Part shown: positions 1 through 7,749 of the stretch, in pieces
Layout of the letters: the number at the start of each line of letters is the position of its first letter
Position numbering within the stretch: the first letter of the stretch is position 1
The notes under the pieces: generated by a model
Told to the model about the DNA's origin: nothing
Database searches by the model: none
The model's input: the letters and a program-made list of their open reading frames with translations, nothing else
Position numbers and translations under genes: made by a program
From: DATKWF01 sp035529715
Lineage (GTDB): Bacteria > Chloroflexota > Dehalococcoidia > Dehalococcoidales > RBG-16-60-22
DNA: 14,823 bases
NCBI GenBank assembly: GCA_035529715.1
Contig: DATKWF010000058.1
Location: 1-14,823, forward strand
Reading direction: 5' to 3'

Positions 1-2509
1 TGCTGCACTCCGGGCACTGTCCCGCCAGGTTCTTGGCCAGGCCGTAGTCTTCAATCTTTGGCTTATTGCCGTCACCATCATTACCGTGGATATGCTTCTC
101 CAGAACACTGGCAATAGCATCGGCGCAGGAAAGAATTGACTTGCCCTGTTCCCAGGCAATAGACGGACAGCGGATGCCGCGGAGCTGCTTTACCACCGAA
201 GCCACGTCTATCCCGGACCTAAGAGACAGAGAGATGAGCCGGCAGGTGGCTTCAAGCTGGGCGGAAGCGCAACCGCCAGCCTTACCCAGGCTGGAGAATA
301 CCTCGCAGATGCCATTCTCATCCGAATTCACGGTTACATAGAGATAGCCACAGCCGGTAGTTACCCTCTCGGTTATGCCGGTGGTTACTTTTGCCCTCTT
401 TCTCGGGGTGCGCCTGACCTCTTCAGCTTTTTCCTGCTTACCGGTGACCAGTACCTGCGCATCACGACTACGGTCGCGGTAAATGGTGATTCCCTTCAGT
501 CCTTGCTCGTAGGCAAGCCGATAAACCTTGGCCACATCTTCCCGGGTTGCCTCCTGAGGGAAGTTGACTGTCTTTGATACCGCATTGTTGGTTGACTTCT
601 GGAAGGCAGCCTGCATCCTGACGTGCCACTCCGGACTTATCTCATGGGCGGTAACAAATAATCGCTTGGCTTCTTCCGGCACACCCTCAATATCACCGAG
701 GTGAGTGCCATCAGCCAGCTTCTGCATAAGCTCCTCAGAGTAGAAGTCGCCCTTCCTGGCGGTCTCCTCAAAATAGGGGTTCACCTCTATTAACCGGGCG
801 CCATCCAGAATATTCCTGGTATAACTCAGGGCGAAGAGGGGTTCAATACCGCTGGAGCAACTGGCAATTATGCTCAGGGTGCCGGTGGGGGCAATGGTGG
901 TGCGTGATGCGTTCCTTACGCTGGAGCCGCCGGCAACGTCATAGTTGCTGCCCTTGAAGGCAGGAAAGACACCCCGCTCCTTGCCCAGTTCTGTTGAGGC
1001 TTTAAGCGTCTCTTCATCTATGAATTTCATAATATCGGTGGCAACCTGCAGTGCCTTTTCCGAGTCGTAGGGAATACCCAGCTTGATTAACATATCAGCG
1101 AACCCCATCACCCCGAGTCCGATTTTCCTGGTCTTTTTGGTCATGTCCTCTATCTGGGGTAAGGGGAATTTATTGACATCAATAACATTATCCAGAAACC
1201 TGACGGCGAGTTTTACCGTGCCTGCCAGCCTGGGATAGTCAATCTCGGTTGTCCCGTCGGTGTCCCGCAGCATCCTTACCAGGTTGATGGAGCCCAGGTT
1301 GCACGATTCATAGGGGAGCAGCGGCTGCTCACCGCAGGGATTGGTGCTTTCAATACTGCCCAGAGCCGGGGTGGTGTTGTCCTGATTCACGCGGTCAATA
1401 AAGACGACGCCCGGGTCACCTGTCCTCCATGCCATATCAACTATCTTGTCAAACACCTCTTTGGCATTGAGCCTGGACTCAACCTCCTTAGTATATGGAT
1501 TGACGAGGTCATAGTCGGTACCCGCCTTGACCGCTTCCATAAATTCGGTGGTTGCCGCCACCGAGAGATTAAAGTTAGTCAGGGCGGTTGGGTCTTCCTT
1601 AGCGGTGATGAACTTCATGATGTCGGGGTGGTCAATACTGAGGATAGCCATGTTGGCACCACGGCGCATCCCTCCCTGCTTGATGACATCGGTAGCAGTA
1701 TCAAAAACTCGCATAAAGGAAACGGGACCGCTGGCAACTCCGCCGGTGGAGCCGACCCTGTCCTGTTCCGGCCTCAGCCTGGAGAAGGAAAACCCAGTGC
1801 CCCCACCGCTCTTATGAATGAGGGCGGTATATTTCACCGCATTAAAGATGGAATCCATCGAGTCCTCAACGGGGATGACGAAGCAGGCCGACAGCTGTCC
1901 CAGCTCCCTCCCGGCGTTCATCAGGGTAGGCGAGTTGGGCAGGAACTCAAGGTCTATCATCAATTGATAGAACTCCTCTTCTTTTGCCCTGACATCGGCG
2001 TCGGGCTGGTAGATAAGCTCAGCCGAGGCAATTGCCTGCGCCACACGGCGGAACATCTCCTCCGGTGTCTCAATAACCTGCCCCTGCTTATCCTTCTTTA
2101 GATACCTTCTTTCCAGAACGCGAAGCGCGTTTTCAGTAAGATTAATACCGGAGGTGGGTTGGACTGTTGGTTTGACTGTGGCACGTGTTTCCATTTCAGG
2201 TTTAGCCTCCTTGGTATGTTTTAGCTCTTCAGCAGCCAGGATTTCCTCGACCATGGTCAGTATGTCAGTGTCGGGTGGCAGGTAGATTTGCCGGCGGGGT
2301 GGCCTTGGCACCAGGTCTTCCATACCGGGTAGGGTCGGCGGCTGTAGCGGGGAAGGCTGCTGTTCCAGCCGCTCAATCACCTGGGAAGTGAGCCGCTCCA
2401 CCAGCTTCCGGTCGGCGATGCCCATAGACTCGGCAGCGGCAAAGACAACCTTGGCAATACGATTGCGATTAAGCGGCTGTTTGTTTTTTGATTTACCCGC
2501 TGTGTCCAT
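1..2509 (-). CDS. nrdJ: Adenosylcobalamin-dependent (class II) ribonucleotide reductase, 3' end cut by window
   Basis: Reduces ribonucleotides to deoxyribonucleotides in the cytosol, using adenosylcobalamin to generate a thiyl radical. I translated 836 residues from ATG at 2509; the stop lies beyond the left edge. Residues 1-120 are a variable N-terminus with a degenerate ATP-cone-like stretch (about 13-95). The catalytic barrel follows: C209 in LSACF and C403 in YESCNLGSINL fit the redox cysteine pair, and N390-P-C392-G-E394 is the thiyl-radical loop, with the same N/C/E/C spacing known for class II enzymes. PTGTLSIIA (541-549) is the phosphate-binding loop. Residues about 710-785 match the TSCPD domain (LGKAGGC, RLISLSLRSG, LRGIRCP). 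The last visible residues, CPEC, begin the usual C-terminal cysteine region. An SD-like AGGAAG precedes the start, and nrdR ends 16 bp upstream, so the two share an operon. Class II rather than class I or III is clear from the C-terminal layout and the single-gene form. Confidence 0.96.
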   Translation of the reverse strand, partial: MDTAGKSKNKQPLNRNRIAKVVFAAAESMGIADRKLVERLTSQVIERLEQQPSPLQPPTLPGMEDLVPRPPRRQIYLPPDTDILTMVEEILAAEELKHTKEAKPEMETRATVKPTVQPTSGINLTENALRVLERRYLKKDKQGQVIETPEEMFRRVAQAIASAELIYQPDADVRAKEEEFYQLMIDLEFLPNSPTLMNAGRELGQLSACFVIPVEDSMDSIFNAVKYTALIHKSGGGTGFSFSRLRPEQDRVGSTGGVASGPVSFMRVFDTATDVIKQGGMRRGANMAILSIDHPDIMKFITAKEDPTALTNFNLSVAATTEFMEAVKAGTDYDLVNPYTKEVESRLNAKEVFDKIVDMAWRTGDPGVVFIDRVNQDNTTPALGSIESTNPCGEQPLLPYESCNLGSINLVRMLRDTDGTTEIDYPRLAGTVKLAVRFLDNVIDVNKFPLPQIEDMTKKTRKIGLGVMGFADMLIKLGIPYDSEKALQVATDIMKFIDEETLKASTELGKERGVFPAFKGSNYDVAGGSSVRNASRTTIAPTGTLSIIASCSSGIEPLFALSYTRNILDGARLIEVNPYFEETARKGDFYSEELMQKLADGTHLGDIEGVPEEAKRLFVTAHEISPEWHVRMQAAFQKSTNNAVSKTVNFPQEATREDVAKVYRLAYEQGLKGITIYRDRSRDAQVLVTGKQEKAEEVRRTPRKRAKVTTGITERVTTGCGYLYVTVNSDENGICEVFSSLGKAGGCASAQLEATCRLISLSLRSGIDVASVVKQLRGIRCPSIAWEQGKSILSCADAIASVLEKHIHGNDGDGNKPKIEDYGLAKNLAGQCPECS

Positions 2510-2525
2510 TTTTTGCTTCCTAACT

Positions 2526-3092
2526 TCAGCCCCTGCTCCTTATCGGTTGCTTGACCCTGCCTCTCTTCCCGCTTCCCCTGGTCAACCCCTCCAGGTTATC
2601 GGGGGAGAGGAGGGGCAGCTGACCGGGGGATGGAGATGCTGCCAACTCAGCACTAACCAGGGTGTCCACCACCTCTTTCAGGGTAGTGATGTCAGTAAAG
2701 TCGCGGTAGACACTGGCAAAACGTATGTAGGCAATATGGTCCAAACTCTTCAATTTTTCCATCACCATGTCACCGATAACGGTACTGGGTATCTCCGTCT
2801 TGCCCGCATGGTAAAGCTCAGCCTCTATATCATCGGCAACCTTGTCCACAGTGCCGCTGGGCAGCGGGCGTTTTTCACAGGCCTTGCGAATTCCGGTCAG
2901 CAACTTGTCCCGGCTGAATTCCTCACGCCTTTTGTCTTTCTTAATAACGAACAGGCCGACCGGCTGAAGTCGCTCGTAGGTGGTGAAACGGGAACCGCAC
3001 TTCAAGCACTGACGACGGCGGCGCACGCCCTCATTTATGTTACGGGAGTCTATAACTTTGGAATCATGGTAACCACAATAGGGGCAATCCAT
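2526..3092 (-). CDS. nrdR: Transcriptional repressor NrdR
   Basis: NrdR senses the dATP/ATP balance and represses ribonucleotide reductase genes by binding paired NrdR boxes. The 188-residue protein has the family's N-terminal zinc ribbon (C3, C6, C29, C32) with the basic RRRR stretch (24-27), then an ATP-cone (about 47-133) containing VIKKDKRREEF and ending YIRFASVYRDF. The family is usually about 150-160 residues; here a Pro/Ser/Arg-rich tail of about 35 residues follows. I start at ATG 3092 because the family begins M-x-C-P-x-C and GGGG lies 7 nt upstream; a GTG at 3107 in frame is possible but has no better ribosome site. It is the first gene of the nrdR-nrdJ operon, and two NrdR-box-like sites overlap its own promoter, so autoregulation is likely. 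Confidence 0.96.
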   Translation of the reverse strand: MDCPYCGYHDSKVIDSRNINEGVRRRRQCLKCGSRFTTYERLQPVGLFVIKKDKRREEFSRDKLLTGIRKACEKRPLPSGTVDKVADDIEAELYHAGKTEIPSTVIGDMVMEKLKSLDHIAYIRFASVYRDFTDITTLKEVVDTLVSAELAASPSPGQLPLLSPDNLEGLTRGSGKRGRVKQPIRSRG

Positions 3093-3101
3093 AATTAAAC
3101 C

Positions 3102-3117
3102 CCACACTATATAGTAT
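3102..3117. promoter_or_regulatory. NrdR-box-like operator, proximal
   Basis: The 16-mer ccaCACTATATAGtat matches the NrdR-box core at 9 of 10 positions and contains the perfect palindrome ACTATATAGT. It would cover about +5 to +20 of the predicted transcript. It is separated from the other box by 16 bp, so both lie on the same face of the helix. Confidence 0.72.
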
Positions 3118-3127
3118 GACGAATGCC

Positions 3128-3156
3128 ATACTACTACAATATGTAGTATTTGTCAA
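3128..3156 (-). promoter_or_regulatory. Promoter of nrdR-nrdJ (TTGACA-17-TAGTAT)
   Basis: On the minus strand a perfect -35 hexamer TTGACA (3156-3151) is followed by a 17-nt spacer and TAGTAT (3133-3128) as -10. This predicts a transcript start near 3121 and a leader of about 29 nt before the nrdR ATG. The spacer is occupied by an NrdR-box-like palindrome. This is the best -35/spacing match among the promoters I found. Confidence 0.75.
3134..3149. promoter_or_regulatory. NrdR-box-like operator, distal (inside the promoter spacer)
   Basis: The 16-mer ctaCAATATGTAGtat matches the known NrdR-box core CWATATWTWG at 9 of 10 positions. It sits exactly between the -35 and -10 hexamers, where bound NrdR would block RNA polymerase. 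It pairs with a second box centred 32 bp away, the three-helical-turn spacing known for NrdR sites. Confidence 0.75.
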
Positions 3157-3258
3157 GAGGTTTTTCAGGAATTTTTCTAGCCCTTTTTCATAGTAAAAAG
3201 GAGAGGATAAAGAGGGCGGGGTCAACAAGCAATATCGTAAAGTAACAGGACAAAATTC

Positions 3259-3741
3259 CTAGCGCAAACGGGTAACAGCGACAAAAATACCCAGCGCCAG
3301 AGCTAACAGGTCAAGAAGGTGGAACAGACTAAGATGAAGTCCGAAAGGTAGAAAAATACTCACCAGGTAGCTTATCACTACCGCAATACCAGCCACCGTG
3401 GCCAATCCCCTGCCCCGTTTGCGGTTGACGGAAAGGCTGACCACCTCACCAATTGCATAACCGACGCCAGCCGCCAGTAGAAAATTAAGGAGGAAGAAAG
3501 GCACAAAACCCCCCACCAGCCCCCAGACAACTCCACAGACAACAGCCATACCTAGCGCCGTGCCTATCGCACGCAGATAGTACTTAGTCGAAACCCGATA
3601 GGTGGGCAGTTTGTACAACTTGGCGCAGTCAGGACACCTGGCACCAACTAACGTCTGCACCATGCACCTGGGGCATATCGGCTTGCCGCACTTCCCGCAC
3701 CTCAGATTAGTTTCTACATCAGGATGGGCAGCACATTTCAT
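3259..3741 (-). CDS. Small membrane protein with N-terminal B-box-type zinc finger, function unknown
   Basis: I do not recognise a named family. The 160-residue protein has a compact metal-binding head: C3, H6, C15, C18, C23, C26, C36 and C39, the C/H spacing of B-box-like zinc fingers that often precede membrane domains in bacteria. Residues about 55-155 are hydrophobic, with roughly four membrane segments (57-78, 80-102, 115-133, 136-156) and a basic loop (NRKRGRG, 106-112). It ends TRLR. The gene begins 8 bp after plsY stops and is the last of the recA-to-plsY run. A zinc-bound cytosolic head fixed to the membrane is visible; what it binds is not. Confidence 0.85.
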   Translation of the reverse strand: MKCAAHPDVETNLRCGKCGKPICPRCMVQTLVGARCPDCAKLYKLPTYRVSTKYYLRAIGTALGMAVVCGVVWGLVGGFVPFFLLNFLLAAGVGYAIGEVVSLSVNRKRGRGLATVAGIAVVISYLVSIFLPFGLHLSLFHLLDLLALALGIFVAVTRLR

Positions 3742-3749
3742 TTACTGCG

Positions 3750-4472
3750 TCAACCTTCCTTTGTCTTCTCTTCTCCGGAAGACTGATTAGCCGAATTAGC
3801 TTCAGGAGGTAACCGGTACATCCAGGCTTCCCTATTCCTGATATCCCGGTCCAGGAGCAGACGATTTAAGAACAATTGTCCCCTGCCAACCGAGGCTGCC
3901 TCCGCCGATAGCGGTACCGTCAGCCGCTTGGTAATTATTATCAAAAATATCGCCAAAAAAGCCAGGGTAACCGTAACCGGCTCATAGAAGCAGCTGACTA
4001 TTGGTAGCACCACCGAAGCCAAAAACATGGGCAGTGCCGAACGATGCGTAATGACCACGCCGCCAGCAAGAATTGTGGCAAAGGCTACTGTCGGCCACGG
4101 TGTCATGTCATTTATAAAGGGAAGTATCAGGACCACGCCGATAGCCGTAGCAACCCCACGGCCACCATTGAAGCGCATAAAAACCGACCAGTTATGCCCG
4201 ATGATGGCGGCTATGCCTACCACTATTTGCTGGGCAATATCCAGACCCAACGCTTGAGCTACCCATACCATCCCCCATCCCTTGCTAAAGTCAAAAAGGC
4301 CCACCGCCAAACCGAGCTTCCAGGAAGTCATCCGCCACAGATTACCTCCCCCCATCTGGCCGGTCCCGTATTGCCCCAGGTCTATGCCGCGGACCCATTT
4401 AGCCACCAGGTAGGCGACAGGCACCGAAGCAAAAAGATAAGCAACTACAATTAAGGCAAACCAGATAGCCAT
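3750..4472 (-). CDS. PlsY-like glycerol-3-phosphate acyltransferase, divergent
   Basis: PlsY transfers an acyl group from acyl-phosphate to glycerol 3-phosphate in the inner membrane, the first step of phospholipid synthesis. This 240-residue protein has several hydrophobic segments and the family's spacing of motifs. Motif 1, normally GSGN-x-GATN-x-x-R, is GTGQMGGGNLWR (36-47), keeping the hydroxyl residue, glycines, N44 and R47. Motif 2, normally GHxFPVFxxFxGGKGVAT, is GHNWSVFMRFNGGRGVAT (92-109). Motif 3, with its conserved His and Asn, is not visible; in its place is a charged C-terminal tail (about 195-240), unusually long. The fold assignment is good, but catalytic activity is doubtful. 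ATG 4472 has GGGGAG just upstream, and the gene starts 23 bp after the PHP gene. Chloroflexota often carry more than one PlsY-like gene, so a normal copy may lie elsewhere. Confidence 0.8.
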   Translation of the reverse strand: MAIWFALIVVAYLFASVPVAYLVAKWVRGIDLGQYGTGQMGGGNLWRMTSWKLGLAVGLFDFSKGWGMVWVAQALGLDIAQQIVVGIAAIIGHNWSVFMRFNGGRGVATAIGVVLILPFINDMTPWPTVAFATILAGGVVITHRSALPMFLASVVLPIVSCFYEPVTVTLAFLAIFLIIITKRLTVPLSAEAASVGRGQLFLNRLLLDRDIRNREAWMYRLPPEANSANQSSGEEKTKEG

Positions 4473-4495
4473 AAGCTCCCCAGAGAAATAAATTA

Positions 4496-5341
4496 TTAAC
4501 TAACTGACTTAAGCCCCCGCTGCTCTGCCAGGGCGATAAGTCGCTCGGCTGCTTCCATGGGCACATCCACGCTACCAAGCATGGCTTCACTGTCATCCAG
4601 ACCATGGTAGTCAGTGCCGCCGGTAGCGATAAGATTATACCTGTCCGCCAGTCTAACCAGACTTTTAATCTCGTCGGCAGACAGGTCATGGAAATAGGCT
4701 TCAACACCCACCAGACCAGCCGCTTTCAACTCGATAACCATCGCCTCCGGTTCATTGGTGGTAAACGGGTGCGCCAGTACCGGCAGTCCGTCAGCCCGCA
4801 TTATTAATTCCACCGCCTCTACCGGCGTCATCTTTTCCCGCTCAACATGGGCAGGTCTACCCTGACCTAAATACCTGGTGAAAGCCTCCGGCAACGAAGT
4901 TATATAGCCCTTCTCCAGCATAGCCTGAGCAATATGAGGACGTCCTATGGAGCTGCCAGTAGCTAATTCCTGAACCCGCTGCCAGTCAATGTGGATGCCC
5001 AAATCAGCCAGCCTGGCAATAATCCCCTGAGCCCGGAGTCGGCGAGAGCTACGAAACCTCTCAAGAGCTACTTTCAATTCCTGATTGGTATAATCTATAA
5101 AATAGCCCAGAACATGAACTTCACCGTTGGCGGTATCAGTGCTAATCTCAACACAGGGTATGACTCTTAATCCGGGAAAGGCTCTGGCTGCTTCCAATGC
5201 CGGCGCAACGCCATCCACAGAATCGTGGTCAGCCAGGGCAATAACCGATAGACCGACCCCGGCGGCTTTACGGACAATTTCCTCCGGGCTGAACCGTCCA
5301 TCGGAGGCAGTGGAGTGAATATGCAGGTCTACCTTGCTCAC
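4496..5341 (-). CDS. PHP-domain phosphoesterase (nucleoside bisphosphate phosphatase / RNase AM type)
   Basis: The 281-residue protein is a complete PHP metallo-phosphoesterase. Probable metal ligands are H7 and H9 (DLHIHS), D14, H39 and D40 (ADHD), E65, H76, H191 (LAHP), D244 and H246 (TDYH). This set and length fit the YciV/Cv1693-like group, which removes phosphate from 3',5'-nucleoside bisphosphates and, in E. coli, trims 5' ends of RNA. The start is GTG at 5341, overlapping the TAG stop of the upstream gene (TAGTG), with GGAGG inside that gene's last codons, so translation is probably coupled. Following rny and ymdB, it fits a role in RNA end processing; that role is inferred from context and family. 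Confidence 0.9.
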   Translation of the reverse strand: MSKVDLHIHSTASDGRFSPEEIVRKAAGVGLSVIALADHDSVDGVAPALEAARAFPGLRVIPCVEISTDTANGEVHVLGYFIDYTNQELKVALERFRSSRRLRAQGIIARLADLGIHIDWQRVQELATGSSIGRPHIAQAMLEKGYITSLPEAFTRYLGQGRPAHVEREKMTPVEAVELIMRADGLPVLAHPFTTNEPEAMVIELKAAGLVGVEAYFHDLSADEIKSLVRLADRYNLIATGGTDYHGLDDSEAMLGSVDVPMEAAERLIALAEQRGLKSVS

Positions 5342-6111
5342 TATTCCTCCATCTGTTGACAGATACGTTCAATACTGGTTGCCCGACCGCTGTCCTTGTC
5401 CACTTCAATTAATATCGCAGTGAAGACTGGCTTTCCCTTCCCCACCGATAGATGATGGGGCATCCCGGTTAGAAAACGCTGAATTACGGCGTCGACATCG
5501 TCCCCGATAATTGAATCCGCAGGTCCGGTCATGCCGATGTCGGTAACATAGGCAGTGCCCCCGGGTAGTAACTGGGCATCAATGGTGCCGACATGGGTAT
5601 GAGTACCAAGCACAGCACTGACCCGACCATCCAGGTAACGTCCCATTGCCACCTTCTCGGAGGTTGCTTCCGCATGAAAATCGACAATGATAACCGGCGG
5701 CTTTCGGTCGAGTTCAGACAACAGTTTGTCCATCGCCCGGAACGGACAATCCAGATTACCCATAAATGTTCTACCTATTAAATTGACCACCATGGTCTGC
5801 CTGGTAATCAGGTAGCCCCGGCCAGGTACATCCGGAGGATAGTTTAACGGGCGCAGAATCGGCATATCACCCTCAAGATAGGGGGTAATCTCCTTCTGCG
5901 CCCAGATATGATTACCCGAGGTCAGGACATTAACGCCAGCATCAAACAGTTCACTGGCGGTAGATGAGGTCAGACCGAAACCACCGGCAACATTCTCAGC
6001 GTTGGCAATAACCATATCCAGCTCATATTGCTTGTGGAGCCCGGGCAGGAACTCGCGCACCGCTTGCCTGCCCGGTCGGCCAATAATGTCACCAATCGCT
6101 AATATTAACAT
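5341..6111 (-). CDS. ymdB: YmdB-family metallophosphodiesterase (2',3'-cyclic nucleotide phosphodiesterase type)
   Basis: The 256-residue protein matches the YmdB/TIGR00282 family of calcineurin-like phosphodiesterases, known in Bacillus to hydrolyse 2',3'-cyclic nucleotides and to affect development and biofilm decisions. Metal-site motifs are GD8IIG, NAEN (37-40), GNH (66-68), DFHAE (144-148) and GTHTH (169-173). Length is normal for the family. ATG 6111 has GGAGAATAG immediately upstream. It lies 40 bp after rny, the same neighbour order as in Firmicutes, and overlaps the PHP gene by one base. In the conserved pairing RNase Y makes RNA fragments and this enzyme acts on cyclic phosphate ends or nucleotides; that division of labour is inferred. 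Confidence 0.93.
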   Translation of the reverse strand: MLILAIGDIIGRPGRQAVREFLPGLHKQYELDMVIANAENVAGGFGLTSSTASELFDAGVNVLTSGNHIWAQKEITPYLEGDMPILRPLNYPPDVPGRGYLITRQTMVVNLIGRTFMGNLDCPFRAMDKLLSELDRKPPVIIVDFHAEATSEKVAMGRYLDGRVSAVLGTHTHVGTIDAQLLPGGTAYVTDIGMTGPADSIIGDDVDAVIQRFLTGMPHHLSVGKGKPVFTAILIEVDKDSGRATSIERICQQMEE

Positions 6112-6151
6112 CTATTCTCCATAAAAGGGATAACCCCTTCAGATAATTCCC

Positions 6152-7690
6152 TTACTTAGCATAGTCTATGGCTCTGGTTTCCCTGAGCACGGTAACTTTT
6201 ATTTGCCCCGGGTACTCCAGCCCCTCCTCTATCTTCTTGACAATGTCGCGGGCGAGTCTCATTGCTCCTAGGTCATCAATTTCCTCCGGCTTAACCAGGA
6301 TGCGGATTTCACGGCCGGCTTGAATGGCATAGGACTTTTCCACTCCCTTGAAACTATCGGCAACGTCTTCCAGTGACCTCATGCGTTTCAGGTAAGTCTC
6401 CAGCGACTCGCGCCGTGCCCCGGGTCTGGCACTGCTTATGGCGTCAGCCGCCGAGATAATATATCCCCACATGCCGATACTTTCCGCCTCAAGGTGATGC
6501 TCGGCGACACCCTGAACTACCTCAGGGGATTTATCCCACTGCTTGACCAGGTCAGCCCCAATGGCTGCATGAGTGCCCTCCACCTCCCGGTCTACCGCTT
6601 TGCCAAGGTCATGAAGCAGCCCGGCTTTCTTGGCTATAGCCACATTGGCTCCCAGCTCGGCAGCAATCATACCAGCTAAATATGCAGTCTCAATACTATG
6701 CGCCAGGGTATTCTGTCCGTAACTGGTGCGATACTTAAGGCGACCGAGTATCTTAATTAACTCGGGACGCAATCCGTGCACTCCTACCTGATAGGCTGCC
6801 TGCTCACCGGCACTCTGGATGTCTGTGTCTACTTCTTCCTTGGCTTTGGCGACTACTTCTTCAATTCGAGCCGGATGGATACGACCATCAATGATAAGCT
6901 TGGTCAGAGCAACACGGGCTATCTCCCGACGCACCGGGTCGAAGCTGGACAGGGTCACTGCCTCGGGAGTATCATCAATAATCAGGTCGACACCGGTAGC
7001 CTGCTCCAGAGCCCTGATGTTGCGCCCTTCCCGTCCGATAAGTCGTCCCTTCATCTCGTCGCTGGGGAGAGGAACAACTGATACCGTAGCCTCAGCCACG
7101 ACTTCAGAGGCGCTACGCTGAATAGCATGCGATAGAATTTCCTGGGCCTTCGCATCGGCTTCTTCCTTTAGCTTAGCCTCCCACTCATGAAGGCGCCGCG
7201 AGGTTTCCTGCTGTATCTCAACCTCCAGGGTGTCTAACAGTGTTTGCCTTGCCTCGGTACTGGACATACCGGAAATTAACTCCAGTTGGCTTAACTGCCT
7301 GTCTTTGAGTTCACCCATCTGGGTCCGGATGGTATCTATCTCTTTTTCCTTACCATTGAGATTACGCTCCCGATGTTCCACCGCCTCCAACTTGTGCTCC
7401 AGGGTCTCTGACTTTTGCGACAAACGGTTTTCCTGTCGTGCTAGTTCAGAGCGCCGCTCACGATATTCAGTGTCAGTGGTTGACTTGGCTTTTTTCGCCT
7501 CATCCTGAGACTCTTGCAGGACAGTTTTGGCTTCTCTTCTGGCTTCAGCTATCATCTTGGCTGCTTTCCGCTCGGCGATACGTATTTGCCGGTTGAACAT
7601 AAATCGCCGCGAAATAAACGCAGCCATACCGCCGAATATCACACCGATGATAAAACTGAAGAAAAGTGCTAATACAACATCAATTCCCAT
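6152..7690 (-). CDS. rny: Ribonuclease Y
   Basis: Membrane-anchored endoribonuclease that initiates mRNA decay. The 512-residue protein has the full architecture: one N-terminal membrane helix (about 4-25), a long charged coiled coil (about 35-190), a KH RNA-binding domain with GRLIGREGRNIR (215-226), and an HD domain with H331 and HDLGKA (360-365). Length is standard. I start at ATG 7690 because AAGGGGGTG lies 5 nt upstream; a TTG codon at 7708 in frame would place that ribosome site inside the gene. It sits between recX and ymdB. No separate promoter is obvious in the 59-bp gap after recX, so it is probably transcribed from recA onward. Confidence 0.97.
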   Translation of the reverse strand: MGIDVVLALFFSFIIGVIFGGMAAFISRRFMFNRQIRIAERKAAKMIAEARREAKTVLQESQDEAKKAKSTTDTEYRERRSELARQENRLSQKSETLEHKLEAVEHRERNLNGKEKEIDTIRTQMGELKDRQLSQLELISGMSSTEARQTLLDTLEVEIQQETSRRLHEWEAKLKEEADAKAQEILSHAIQRSASEVVAEATVSVVPLPSDEMKGRLIGREGRNIRALEQATGVDLIIDDTPEAVTLSSFDPVRREIARVALTKLIIDGRIHPARIEEVVAKAKEEVDTDIQSAGEQAAYQVGVHGLRPELIKILGRLKYRTSYGQNTLAHSIETAYLAGMIAAELGANVAIAKKAGLLHDLGKAVDREVEGTHAAIGADLVKQWDKSPEVVQGVAEHHLEAESIGMWGYIISAADAISSARPGARRESLETYLKRMRSLEDVADSFKGVEKSYAIQAGREIRILVKPEEIDDLGAMRLARDIVKKIEEGLEYPGQIKVTVLRETRAIDYAK

Positions 7691-7749
7691 TTTTTCACCC
7701 CCTTTCAACTATTACTTTTATTTACCAGGGGCAACATCCAAACACAATG

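Noticed and set aside
2388..3098. Long open frame of 236 codons on the plus strand
   Set aside because: It lies antisense to nrdR and the start of nrdJ, both of which match well-known families; its translation shows no recognisable domain.
3182..3201. Inverted repeat CCTTTTT/AAAAAGG between the zinc-finger gene and nrdR
   Set aside because: AT-only stem apart from the ends, no GC-rich core; not a reliable terminator signal.
6125..6139. Small hairpin AAGGG/CCCTT with TTTT between rny and ymdB
   Set aside because: Only a 5-bp stem and a 4-nt T-run; too weak to call a terminator.
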